Position numbers and translations under genes: made by a program. Of a stretch of 21,894 bases of DNA, positions 14,356 through 21,380 are shown piece by piece. Within the stretch, counting starts at the first letter, position 1; every line of letters begins with the position of its first letter. A model generated the notes under the pieces. That model had not been told where the DNA came from. It ran no database searches and saw nothing but the letters and a program-made list of their open reading frames with translations. Origin of the DNA: Coriobacteriia bacterium (GTDB taxonomy: Bacteria; Actinomycetota; Coriobacteriia; Anaerosomatales; JAUVQN01); NCBI GenBank assembly GCA_030598125.1, contig JAUVQN010000002.1, positions 1 to 21,894 on the forward strand. Reading direction: 5' to 3'.

Positions 14356-15045
14356 ATGGAGCACAGACGCGTCCTCGTCGTGGACGACGAGGAATCCATG
14401 CGCAAGGTCGTTCGTTACGCGCTGGAACAGGCCGGCTATGAGGTAGCGGTCTCCGTCGACGCCGAGGAGGCGAACGACGTCATGCGCGAGTTCGATCCGG
14501 ACCTCGTCGTGCTCGACGTCATGCTGCCGGGAGAGTCCGGCCTGGAGTTCTGCCGCAGGCTCCGAGAGGACTCCCACGTCCCGATCATCATGCTCTCCGC
14601 CCGGAGCGAGGAGGTCGACAGGGTCCTCGGACTCGAGTTCGGAGCCGACGACTACATCGTCAAGCCCTTCTCGCCACGGGAGCTCGTCAGCCGAGTCAAG
14701 GCGCATCTGCGCCGCGTCGACATGGCCCGCGAACCCGAGACCTCAGAGCTGAGGATCGGCAAGCTGAGAATCGACCTCGATGGCCACCAGGCGTTCATGT
14801 CTGATGAGGCAGTGCATCTGACGACGTCGGAGTTCCAGATCCTGACCCTGCTGGCCCGGCACCCCGGCAAGGTCTTCACTCGGCAGGCGATCATGGACTC
14901 GCTGTGGGGCGGAGGGTTCGTGGGCGACGAACGTGCGGTCGACGTGCACGTGCACAACCTCCGCGAGAAGCTCGAGCCGGATCCGCGCAACCCGGAGTAC
15001 ATTCTGACCGTCCGCGGGCTCGGATACCGCCTAGACCAGGCGTGA
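14356..15045 (+). CDS. OmpR/PhoB-family response regulator
   Basis: A 229-residue protein. The receiver domain (about 1-120) has VVDDEESMRK, phospho-acceptor Asp54 in VLDVMLP, Ser81 in MLSARS, and Lys103 in YIVKPF. A winged-helix Trans_reg_C domain (about 130-226) has LTTSEFQILTLLARHPGKVF, AVDVHVHNLREKLEPDP and ILTVRGLGYRL. It binds DNA as a dimer, usually to direct repeats with 11-bp spacing. CGGAGGT lies 8 bases before the ATG. The kinase gene starts 7 bases after its stop. PhoB/PhoP and VicR-type members look much alike at this level, so the stimulus is open. Confidence 0.92.
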   Translation: MEHRRVLVVDDEESMRKVVRYALEQAGYEVAVSVDAEEANDVMREFDPDLVVLDVMLPGESGLEFCRRLREDSHVPIIMLSARSEEVDRVLGLEFGADDYIVKPFSPRELVSRVKAHLRRVDMAREPETSELRIGKLRIDLDGHQAFMSDEAVHLTTSEFQILTLLARHPGKVFTRQAIMDSLWGGGFVGDERAVDVHVHNLREKLEPDPRNPEYILTVRGLGYRLDQA

Positions 15046-15052
15046 CGCGGCG

Positions 15053-16822
15053 ATGAGGCTCACCGTCCGCGTCTGGCAGACGGTCCTGTTCATCGTCGTC
15101 GCGCTCGTCGCCATGCTCGTGCTCTACTTCTCGGTCCTCGGCGGCGTGAGGAGCGAGATCGTCCAGTTGGCGGAAGCGGAGCAGGTGGAGGACGCCGCGG
15201 CGCTGGCGGACGCACTGCGGCCGCAGTTCCCTCTCACCGTCGAGAGTCTCGAGCGAGTCACGGTCGAGGTCGAGCGCTTCAAGCGCATCTTCGGCGACGA
15301 TGTCTGGGTCTACGACAGCGGCGGTCGGCTGGTAGAGAGCCAAGCCACGCTCGGCCTGCCGCAGGAGCTCTTGGACGAAGCATGGACGGCGGGTCTCGCC
15401 GCCAACGAGCCCTTCGCGAGTGTCCAGCTCGATGAACCCGGTCTGGCGACAGCGAGCATGGCCGTCCTCGACGAGGAAGGCCGCCGCGTCGGCGCGGTCG
15501 TCGTCGTCGAGCCCACTGCAGACATCCAGGCGGTCCTCGAGGCGGCCGAGGACGAGCTGTTCACCGCCTTCTGGATCGCGCTCGCCGTCGCCGCGCTCAT
15601 TGGTCTCGTCTTCTCTGACTTCATCAGCCGAAGGGTCAGAGCGCTGTCGACCGCGGCCATCGCCATCTCGGACGGCGATTTCGACCAGCGCCTGCCGAAG
15701 AGCCTCGTGCCCGACGAGGTCGGAGAGCTCGCGGACGCCTACAACAAGATGGCCGAGAGGCTGGGGATCGCCTTCGCCTCCGTGCGCGAACGCGAGCAGG
15801 AGATCAACGCGGTCGTCGAATCCATGGGCGAGGGCGTGGTCGCCGTCGATACCTCGAGATGCGTCACGCTCGTGAACGAGGCGTCCGCACAGATGCTCAT
15901 GATGCGCGCCGAGGACCTGAAAGGGAACGCCGTCGAGGACGACATTCTCGACGACGACGTCCTGGCACTCATCGATCAGGGTCTGACCGGGGAGACCGCT
16001 GTGGGGACCGTGACGCTCGGCCGTTCCACCCTGGAACTCCATTGCGCTCCCATCCGGGGTGACGGCCGGACCGAAGGCGCCGTCCTTCTCATGCGCGACG
16101 TCACCGAGCGCATCCGGTGGGAGCAGGCCCAGCGCCGGTTCATCGCCGACGCGAGCCACGAGATGCGCACTCCGATCGCAGCCATGAAGGGCTTCCTCGA
16201 GCTCCTCCAGAGTGGCGCGGAGGACGACCGGGAGACCCGCACCGACTTCCTGGAGACGATGCGCGTGGAGGTCGAGCGGCTCAGCCGGCTGGTTGCCGAG
16301 CTCTTCACGCTGGCACAGCTCGACGCCGGCCGCCTGAAGATCGACATGAAGCGCGAGTCGCTCTCCAGGATCGTCGAGGACGTCATCTCCACGATGCGCC
16401 CGATCGTCGACGGCACGGGAGTATCCCTCGAGACCGACCTGTCCCGCGGGAGGCTCTGCGTGCTCTGCGACCGCGACCGCGTCGTCCAAGTGCTCGTGGG
16501 CCTCGTGGACAACGCTGTCAAGTACGCAGGCGAAGGACAGACCGTGACGCTGCGCGCCCGCGTAGAGGGCGAGGAGGTCGCCGTCCAGGTGTCCGACACC
16601 GGTCCGGGGATCCTGGCCGATGACATCCCTCTCATCTTCGACCGCTTCTACACGGCCAAGGGGAAGTCGCAGCGGCCACGAGGGCGTGGCGCTGGGCTGG
16701 GACTGTCGATCGCGAAGGAGATCGTAGAGGCACACGACAGCCGGCTCTACGTGACATCACGAACGGGCGAAGGAACCACGTTCACGTTCGCGCTCCGGGC
16801 GGTCGGCGGCTGTTCTGCGTGA
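15053..16822 (+). CDS. Membrane sensor histidine kinase (PhoR/VicK-like)
   Basis: A 589-residue kinase. TM1 covers about 8-30. An extracytoplasmic sensor of about 140 residues (31-170) follows, then TM2 (about 171-188), HAMP (about 189-243), PAS (about 250-355, starting INAVVESMGEGVVAVD), HisKA with phospho-acceptor His369 in DASHEMRTPIAAMKG, and HATPase_c with VDNAVKYAGEG, DTGPGI and GAGLGLSIAKE. This TM-sensor-TM-HAMP-PAS-kinase order is that of PhoR/VicK/ResE kinases. It is in an operon with the response regulator above, with a weak ribosome site of its own, so coupling is likely. The DNA after the stop holds the bc operon promoter. Confidence 0.92.
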   Translation: MRLTVRVWQTVLFIVVALVAMLVLYFSVLGGVRSEIVQLAEAEQVEDAAALADALRPQFPLTVESLERVTVEVERFKRIFGDDVWVYDSGGRLVESQATLGLPQELLDEAWTAGLAANEPFASVQLDEPGLATASMAVLDEEGRRVGAVVVVEPTADIQAVLEAAEDELFTAFWIALAVAALIGLVFSDFISRRVRALSTAAIAISDGDFDQRLPKSLVPDEVGELADAYNKMAERLGIAFASVREREQEINAVVESMGEGVVAVDTSRCVTLVNEASAQMLMMRAEDLKGNAVEDDILDDDVLALIDQGLTGETAVGTVTLGRSTLELHCAPIRGDGRTEGAVLLMRDVTERIRWEQAQRRFIADASHEMRTPIAAMKGFLELLQSGAEDDRETRTDFLETMRVEVERLSRLVAELFTLAQLDAGRLKIDMKRESLSRIVEDVISTMRPIVDGTGVSLETDLSRGRLCVLCDRDRVVQVLVGLVDNAVKYAGEGQTVTLRARVEGEEVAVQVSDTGPGILADDIPLIFDRFYTAKGKSQRPRGRGAGLGLSIAKEIVEAHDSRLYVTSRTGEGTTFTFALRAVGGCSA

Positions 16823-16880
16823 GTCCAGCCCCGTTCGCGCAGAGCGCGGCGAGCTCGAGTCCGTGACTCACCCTCGAATG

Positions 16881-16919
16881 CAAACAGATCCTTAACAAAG
16901 CGCCAATCCGACCTGAACA
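16881..16919 (+). promoter_or_regulatory. 11-bp-phased hexamers, PhoP-box-like
   Basis: CAAACA (16881), TTAACA (16892), CCAATC (16903) and TGAACA (16914) follow at exactly 11 bases, separated by 5-base spacers. Three of the four end in AACA. TTAACA with 5-base spacing matches the form of Bacillus PhoP boxes. The array lies about -60 to -22 relative to the likely start of the bc operon transcript. Confidence 0.45.
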
Positions 16920-16928
16920 TCCCGAAGG

Positions 16929-16934
16929 TAGCCT
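16929..16934 (+). promoter_or_regulatory. Candidate -10 of the cytochrome bc operon
   Basis: TAGCCT, a TANNNT element like the TAGGCT at 13883. There is no good -35, as expected for an activator-dependent promoter. It lies inside a small dyad, GAAGG-TAG-CCTTC (16924-16936). Confidence 0.4.
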
Positions 16935-16948
16935 TCACGGTGTGGCAA

Positions 16949-16975
16949 CGACGCCGAGACAGAGCGGCGGCGTCG
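16949..16975 (+). promoter_or_regulatory. Leader hairpin of the cytochrome bc operon
   Basis: The arms CGACGCCG (16949-16956) and CGGCGTCG (16968-16975) are perfect 8-bp complements with an 11-base loop. The hairpin ends 8 bases before the AAGGAGG ribosome site. It may stabilise the mRNA or tune translation; it is not a terminator. Confidence 0.4.
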
Positions 16976-16997
16976 GGTCACCGAAGGAGGCGCCTGA

Positions 16998-17564
16998 GTG
17001 GACGAGAACCACCGGCCAGGGGAAGAGACCGGCACGGAACTGACGGCGGCCGAGGCCGAGGCCGAGGCCTCGCCAGCCGAGCCTGCTGACGAGCCTGCGG
17101 CTCCCCGGACCCCCGACGAGTCCATGAGCCGCAGGACGTTCCTCCTGTGGGCGGCGGGCATCTCGGTCGGCTTCACCGCACTCGCCTCGGGCTGGATGGT
17201 CTACGAGGCGGTCCTGCCGCCCGGCAGGTCCGTCGAGGGCAAGACGAAGGTGGGCCCGCTCGCCATCGCCAAGCTCGACGAACTCGAAGAGGGCGTGCCG
17301 GTGCTCCTCGAGTACGGCGACGACGTCGTGTTCGTCGCCAAGCAGCCGGACGGCTCCGCGCTCGTGTTCGACGCCGCGTGTCCCCATGTCGGATGCAAAC
17401 TGTCGTGGAACGAGGCTGCCGACGAGTTCGAGTGCCCGTGCCACGACAGCGGGTTCCACCCCGACGGGACGCTCGCCTACGGTCCCGCCGGCCGGGACAT
17501 GATCGTCGCCGTGCACGAGATCGACGACGACGGCAACGTCGTCGTGTCGGGCTTCGAGGGCTAG
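16998..17564 (+). CDS. Rieske [2Fe-2S] protein of a cytochrome bc complex
   Basis: A 188-residue protein. It has an unusual acidic cytoplasmic N-terminus of about 42 residues (Glu/Ala/Pro-rich), then a twin-arginine signal-anchor SRRTFLLWAAGISVGFTALA (Arg45-Arg46) that stays as the transmembrane helix, then the Rieske fold. Cluster ligands are C128 and H130 (CPHVGC, with C133 for the disulfide) and C146 and H149 (CPCHDSGF, with C148 for the disulfide). It takes an electron from quinol at the outer face of the membrane and passes it to the cytochrome c partner. The GTG start has AAGGAGG 7 bases upstream. It is the first gene of the operon; the cytochrome b gene starts 10 bases after its stop. 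Confidence 0.93.
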   Translation: MDENHRPGEETGTELTAAEAEAEASPAEPADEPAAPRTPDESMSRRTFLLWAAGISVGFTALASGWMVYEAVLPPGRSVEGKTKVGPLAIAKLDELEEGVPVLLEYGDDVVFVAKQPDGSALVFDAACPHVGCKLSWNEAADEFECPCHDSGFHPDGTLAYGPAGRDMIVAVHEIDDDGNVVVSGFEG

Positions 17565-17573
17565 GAGACGGGC

Positions 17574-18239
17574 ATGGCGAAGGTCGTCGACAGGATCGCG
17601 GCACCGTTCGACAAGCGGTTCGACCTCCAGAACAGTCTGGAAGCGAACGTGTTCTCGAAGCCGGTGCCCATGCACGCACGACGGTTCTGGTACTGCTTCG
17701 GCGGGCTGACGTTCTTCGTCTTCCTCTTGCAGGTAGCGTCCGGCGTGTGGCTGTCCTTCTACTACGTGCCGACGCCCGAGCAGGCGTACGCGAGCGTCTT
17801 CTACATCTCCAACTACGTGAACTACGGCTGGCTCATCCGCTCGATCCACGCGTGGGGCGCGCAGCTCATGGTCGTCTTCATCCTGATACACATGATCCGC
17901 GTGTTCGTCACCGGCTCGTACAAGAACCCGCGCGAGTTCAACTGGGTCGTCGGTGTCCTGCTCTTCCTCATCACCATGGCGTTCGGGCTGACCGGTTACC
18001 TGCTCCCGTGGGACCAGAAGGCCTACTGGGGCTCCACGGTCTCCCTCTCGCTCGTCGAACAGGTACCGCTTCTCGGATCCGTGATCGCACAGATCGTGCT
18101 GGGCGGAGAGGCTCTCGGCGCCCCGACACTCACGCGCTTCTACTCCGGGCACGTGTTCTTGTTGCCGGCCGCCCTGGTGATCCTCCTGGTGGCCCACTTC
18201 TGGATGATCCGCAAGCAGGGCATCTCAGGCCCGCTCTAG
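17574..18239 (+). CDS. petB: Cytochrome b6-type subunit
   Basis: A 221-residue four-helix cytochrome b N-terminal half. Heme-b ligand pairs are in helix B (SIHAWGAQLMVVFILIHM, 13 residues between His) and helix D (GHVFLLPAALVILLVAHF, 14 residues between His); 14 in helix D is the b6f pattern. Cys41 in VPMHARRFWYCFGG matches the Cys that holds the extra covalent heme c(i/n) in b6f and firmicute complexes. QKAYWGSTV and PTLTRFYSGH belong to the quinol site. Cytochrome b is split from subunit IV, also b6f-like. It oxidises quinol and moves electrons across the membrane for a Q cycle. It follows the Rieske gene closely. Confidence 0.93.
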   Translation: MAKVVDRIAAPFDKRFDLQNSLEANVFSKPVPMHARRFWYCFGGLTFFVFLLQVASGVWLSFYYVPTPEQAYASVFYISNYVNYGWLIRSIHAWGAQLMVVFILIHMIRVFVTGSYKNPREFNWVVGVLLFLITMAFGLTGYLLPWDQKAYWGSTVSLSLVEQVPLLGSVIAQIVLGGEALGAPTLTRFYSGHVFLLPAALVILLVAHFWMIRKQGISGPL

Positions 18240-18260
18240 ACTGGAGGGAGGCGCCGGCAC

Positions 18261-18665
18261 GTGAGCGACGAGGACCACTCGGAGGAGTGGGGCGACCAGC
18301 CCACCATCAGGTTCTTCCCGGACCACATCACGTCCGAGGCCACGGCGGTCATCCTCCTGCTGTGTCTGTACACGGTGCTCGCGATCTTCTTCTCGGCGCA
18401 TCTGGACATCAAGGCCGATCCCGCCGTGACGCCCGAGGGCTCGAAGCCCGAGTGGTACTTCATGTTCCTCTTCGGGTTCCTCCACTTCGTGCCGCCGCTC
18501 GTGGGCACCCTCGTGCCGGCGGTCGCGGTCGGATTCCTCATCTTCCTCCCGTGGATCGACCGCAATCCGTCGCGCGCACCCAAGAAGCGCGTGATCGCAC
18601 TGTCGATCGGGTTCTTGATCATGGTCGGCATCCTCGTCCTGTCCTACGTCGGCGCGACGGCATAG
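18261..18665 (+). CDS. petD: Subunit IV (C-terminal cytochrome b domain)
   Basis: A 134-residue protein with three predicted helices at about 28-46, 64-96 and 110-130. It shows the subunit IV pattern: an N-terminal F-F-P-D-H segment, a D-P-A-V-T-P-E-G linker and KPEWYFMFLFGFLHF, in which PEWY is the quinol-oxidation-site motif. It completes the quinol oxidation pocket with the cytochrome b6 subunit. GTG start, with GGAGGGAGG about 10 bases upstream. It has three helices like b6f subunit IV, and it lacks the fourth helix of bc1-type cytochrome b. It is in the operon between petB and the multiheme cytochrome. Confidence 0.92.
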   Translation: MSDEDHSEEWGDQPTIRFFPDHITSEATAVILLLCLYTVLAIFFSAHLDIKADPAVTPEGSKPEWYFMFLFGFLHFVPPLVGTLVPAVAVGFLIFLPWIDRNPSRAPKKRVIALSIGFLIMVGILVLSYVGATA

Positions 18666-18690
18666 ACCGCCCGTCTCTACGGAGAGGCGC

Positions 18691-19662
18691 ATGGGAACCA
18701 AGAAGACACCGAGTTTCAACAGGACCCTCGCGAAGTTCCTCCTCGCGTCACTCCTCCTGAACGCGCTCATCATCGTGAGCGTCTTCACGACGGAGCCCCA
18801 GGAGAGCCCTGCGAGCCAGTGGGTCGTCGAGTACCAGACGATCCGCTACGATCTCATGCCCGTCGAGGACGAGGAGGAGCTCGCCGACCTGCACGAGAAC
18901 GCGTCGGACCTCGCCGGTGAAGAGTGCATCGCGTGCCACGGCGACAAGGAGAGCTCGGACCTGCCGCTGCACCAGATCCACCTGACGAGCGAGCTCCTAC
19001 CCGGGCTCGAATGTCCGGACTGCCACCGCAGCATCAGCCTCGAGGAACGGACGAACGAGTACTCGGTGCGGCTGGTGGACGTGGGCTTCTGCAAGGACTG
19101 CCACTCGGAGTTCCCCGGCCTCGAGTCAGGCTCGCCCATGACACCCGAGGACTTCGATGTGGACTGCACCACATGCCACACGGGGAAGACCGCGTTCAAG
19201 CATTCGGAGCACTACCTGAGCCACGTCATAGCTCCCAGGGAGTGCCAGGGCTGTCACGGCGGCAGGGTGCTGCCGTGGTCGGAGGCGCACGAGCAGTCCG
19301 ACTGGCTGGAGAACCACGGGCAGGATGCGCTCGAAGTCGGCGAAGAGACCTGCTTCCAGTGCCACGAGTTCGGACTGCAGTTCTGTGACGAGTGCCACTC
19401 GGAACGCCCGCCGTCGCATGAGGACGAGGAGGCGTGGCTGCGCGACCACAAGGAGCGCGCCAAGGACGACACGCGCACCTGCGTCACATGCCACGAGCCC
19501 GAAGACTGCAAGGAGTGTCACGTCAACCACGAGCCAAACTGGTTCGACAACCACCCGGACGCCGTCAAGTCGGAAGGGTCGGACTCGTGCTGGGGGTGCC
19601 ACAGCCGGTCGTTCTGCTCCTACTGCCACATCGAGCCGCCGGAGGTCAGCGATGCTGAGTGA
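18691..19662 (+). CDS. Membrane-anchored 11-heme cytochrome c of the bc operon
   Basis: A 323-residue protein with an N-terminal signal-anchor (about 9-31, AKFLLASLLLNALIIVSVF) and an extracytoplasmic domain with eleven C-x-x-C-H heme c motifs: CIACH, CPDCH, CKDCH, CTTCH, CQGCH, CFQCH, CDECH, CVTCH, CKECH, CWGCH and CSYCH. Other His residues between them could be distal ligands. It takes the place of cytochrome f or c1 as electron acceptor of the Rieske protein and could carry electrons along a heme chain to a reductase or to the cell exterior. Heme spacing does not match the NapC/NrfH four-heme pattern. Its 3' end overlaps the next small gene by 11 bases. Confidence 0.93.
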   Translation: MGTKKTPSFNRTLAKFLLASLLLNALIIVSVFTTEPQESPASQWVVEYQTIRYDLMPVEDEEELADLHENASDLAGEECIACHGDKESSDLPLHQIHLTSELLPGLECPDCHRSISLEERTNEYSVRLVDVGFCKDCHSEFPGLESGSPMTPEDFDVDCTTCHTGKTAFKHSEHYLSHVIAPRECQGCHGGRVLPWSEAHEQSDWLENHGQDALEVGEETCFQCHEFGLQFCDECHSERPPSHEDEEAWLRDHKERAKDDTRTCVTCHEPEDCKECHVNHEPNWFDNHPDAVKSEGSDSCWGCHSRSFCSYCHIEPPEVSDAE

Positions 19663-19843
19663 CTGCCCGCACCTGCGCCCGGAGGTCGACGGCGACCAGG
19701 CGCTGATCGAGGCGAGCCGGTGCGCGGATCGAGCGTGCTCCTGGTGGGATTCGAAGACCGGTTGCGCGTGCCTCGGGATCCTCCCCGCCGGCTTGCCAGA
19801 GCGTGCGGGGTGCGAGTTTGCCCCCGTCAAGGTGCCCGCCTAG
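19652..19843 (+). CDS. Small Cys-rich protein A (paralogue of the 20029 gene)
   Basis: A 63-residue protein with six Cys (5, 24, 29, 38, 40, 54), no signal peptide and no membrane segment. It reads MLSDCPHLRP, then SRCADRACSWWDSKTGCACL and ERAG near the end. Its pattern C-x18-C-x4-C-x8-C-x-C-L is the same as in the second small Cys-rich protein downstream. Five Cys in conserved positions suggest metal, heme or iron-sulfur binding, or a role in cytochrome assembly, but nothing identifies it. The ATG lies inside the cytochrome gene, with GGAGG 6 bases upstream, so it is translationally coupled and is the fifth gene of the bc operon. Confidence 0.72.
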   Translation: MLSDCPHLRPEVDGDQALIEASRCADRACSWWDSKTGCACLGILPAGLPERAGCEFAPVKVPA

Positions 19844-20028
19844 ACGCGCTCATCGTCGCCGGCACGGCCCTGCGCGGTACCGCCGCCTTCGAACGCGAGT
19901 CCGTCCGTCGCCCGCACGCTGCCTTTCGGCATCAATGGCGCGTTGCGGAGCCGCCTCCCTGCCCGCATTTCGCTTGCTGAAGGTAGATAAGGGTATATTA
20001 GGGGTACCCACAACACACAGGGGATGCA
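19844..20028. other. Intergenic region with an AT-rich promoter island
   Basis: No coding frame has a ribosome site here. Near the 3' end is TATATT (19994-19999), a likely -10 for the following gene with an unclear -35. A GGGTACCC palindrome lies at 20001-20008. The upstream part holds nothing I recognise. Confidence 0.4.
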
Positions 20029-20214
20029 ATGTTCGCCGCCGACTGTCCGCTTCTCAGCACCGACATCGCGGGGCTCGAACTCCTGCGACTGGCGTGCGAC
20101 TGCGCCTACGTCGAATGCCCTTGGCAGCGAGAGCACGAAGACTGCAACTGCCTCGCGATACACGCGCCTCGCGGCATGCGCGAGCGTCTCGCCGGCGGGA
20201 CTCCGAACGACTAG
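20029..20214 (+). CDS. Small Cys-rich protein B (paralogue of the 19652 gene)
   Basis: A 61-residue protein with six Cys (6, 23, 25, 30, 39, 41). Aligned with protein A it shares D-C-P-x-L at the N-terminus, C-A-x3-C-x-W, C-x-C-L-x-I and E-R-x-A-G or ERAG, with identical spacing between the five shared Cys. It lacks protein A's last Cys and has one extra (Cys23). It has no signal peptide, so it is probably cytosolic. AGGGG lies 5 bases before the ATG, and a TATATT -10 suggests its own promoter. It converges on the ACT-domain gene, with 12 bases between stops. Function unknown; metal binding is inference. Confidence 0.68.
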   Translation: MFAADCPLLSTDIAGLELLRLACDCAYVECPWQREHEDCNCLAIHAPRGMRERLAGGTPND

Positions 20215-20226
20215 CTACTACTGGTC

Positions 20227-20628
20227 CTACACGTCCGCCAAGAGGTCGACCACCCGCGCGGGGTGGTCGGTCCGCATGATGATCGTCGCCGTGGACGCGT
20301 CCGTCGTCGTGGCGTGGACCTGATGCACGTTCAGCCCGGCGTCCGACAACCTCCTCGAGATCGCCGCCAGCTGACCGGGCTTCGCCTCGACCTCGACGAC
20401 GACCACGGGCACGATGTCGAGCTCGCCCCCGAGCTTCGCCAGCGCCTCGGCCGCGGCTCTGTTGTTGCCGGTCAGAAGCAGGAACTCACCCATGTCTCCC
20501 CTGTCGTACGCGCCGATGGCCCGTATGTCCACGCCGGCCGCGAACAACGCCCCCGTCACGTCGGCGAGCAACCCGACGCGCGTCGGGGCCTTGAAGGAGA
20601 GCTCGTCACGGATCTCTGCTTTGGCCAT
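20227..20628 (-). CDS. Tandem ACT-domain protein
   Basis: A 133-residue protein made of two ACT domains, at about 8-68 (ELSFKAPTRVGLLADVTGAL, then an I-R-A-I-G-A-Y segment) and 73-133 (VVVVEVEAKPGQLAAISRRL, then NVHQVHATTT). Each has the beta-alpha-beta core with the Gly-Leu or Gly-Gln turn that normally binds amino acids or similar small ligands. There is no catalytic domain, so it is likely a stand-alone sensor or regulatory subunit, as known for small ACT proteins in amino acid metabolism. AAGGGG lies 6 bases before the ATG. No metabolic enzyme is next to it. Confidence 0.85.
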   Translation of the reverse strand: MAKAEIRDELSFKAPTRVGLLADVTGALFAAGVDIRAIGAYDRGDMGEFLLLTGNNRAAAEALAKLGGELDIVPVVVVEVEAKPGQLAAISRRLSDAGLNVHQVHATTTDASTATIIMRTDHPARVVDLLADV

Positions 20629-20656
20629 GGTGGACCCCTTCCCTATCGGTCTCCGA

Positions 20657-21060
20657 CTACTCCCGCTCGTTCAGGACGAGGATGTTGTCCTCGGAATCCT
20701 TGAACCACGCCCGCCTGTGATCCTCGATCTCCGCGATACCGTCCACGGTCTTGAGGCCCATCTCCGGCATGTCGTACTCCTCGAAGACGACGTCGCGCGA
20801 CTGGAGCTCGGTCACGAGCGCGCGGAGGTCTTCCGTCTCGAAGCAGGCCGCCGTGTTCGCGGGTGGCGGCATGCCGGGACGCTCGTAGATGCAGATCATG
20901 CCCCGTCGCCTGCGGTGACGCGCAGCTCGCGAGCGGGCGACGGCTCGGCGCGGACGTCGACCCCAAGGACGTCCCTGTAGAAGCGCGCGGCGCGGTCGAG
21001 GTCCTCCGCGCGCAGTACGGCGTGCGGGTTCAGGCTCGCGAGACTGGAGAGACTGCTCAT
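20657..21060 (-). pseudogene. VOC-fold (glyoxalase/bleomycin resistance) protein, frameshifted
   Basis: The N-terminal half reads from ATG at 21058-21060 (AAGGAG upstream): MSSLSSLASLNPHAVLRAED, then DRAARFYRDVLGVDV, ending at a TGA at 20896-20898. The C-terminal half continues in another frame, with MICIYERPGM, FETEDLRALVTEL, VVFEEYDMPEMGLKT and AWFKDSEDNILVLN, to 20657. Adding one G to the GGGG run (plus-strand C run at 20900-20903) joins them into one VOC protein of about 134 residues. Both halves are otherwise intact, with family motifs and normal codon use. So this is a recent mutation, a sequencing or assembly error in a homopolymer, or slippage. The enzyme's substrate cannot be told. 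Confidence 0.75.
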
Positions 21061-21380
21061 GTGGGTCTCCTTCGCTGGGAACTGCGCGCTCACTGGGTTC
21101 ATGCCCGATGCCGTCCGGCACCCAACACCATCGGGCGGGACCGCCGCCCGTCACTTCGCCAGGAGTCCTAGGGTGCGAAGGCGCGCGCCGTGGGAATACT
21201 ACTCAGTGCAGTCGTGTCCCTTGGGGGCGCCGGCGAGTTGAGGGGCAAGGCTTGCACAGGTCGCCAGACCCGTTGCGATCGCAGCGGGTATTCGCGAACA
21301 CCCTGCACCCGATCCACACCCTTCCCCACCCTCGCCCTCTCTGGGACAGCCCGGCAGTCGAAGTGAGAGGAGCGGTCAGG
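21061..21380. other. Intergenic region with several dyads
   Basis: This is a 320-base divergent region between the VOC gene and the nucleotidase gene. It holds a GC hairpin CGGGCGG / CCGCCCG (21132-21150, 5-base loop), the palindrome GGCGCGCGCC (21180-21189) and two adjacent operator-like palindromes at 21269-21302. I see no coding frame with a ribosome site, no tRNA and no recognised riboswitch. Confidence 0.45.
21269..21302. promoter_or_regulatory. Two adjacent palindromes, operator candidates
   Basis: CCCGTTGCGA/TCGCAGCGGG (21269-21288) is a 20-bp palindrome with one mismatch. GGTATTCG/CGAACACC (21287-21302) is a 16-bp palindrome with one mismatch. They abut and lie about 80 bases upstream of the nucleotidase start. 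Confidence 0.4.

Noticed and set aside
14891..16735. 614-codon open frame opposite the PhoR-like kinase
   Set aside because: Antisense shadow; no domain, and the opposing frame is a complete histidine kinase.
16819..16870. GTGAGTC/GACTCAC inverted repeat at the end of the PhoR-like kinase gene
   Set aside because: The 38-base spacer and 7-bp arms are too weak to call a terminator or operator.
16935..18197. 420-codon open frame opposite the Rieske and cytochrome b genes
   Set aside because: Antisense shadow of two genes with intact cofactor motifs.
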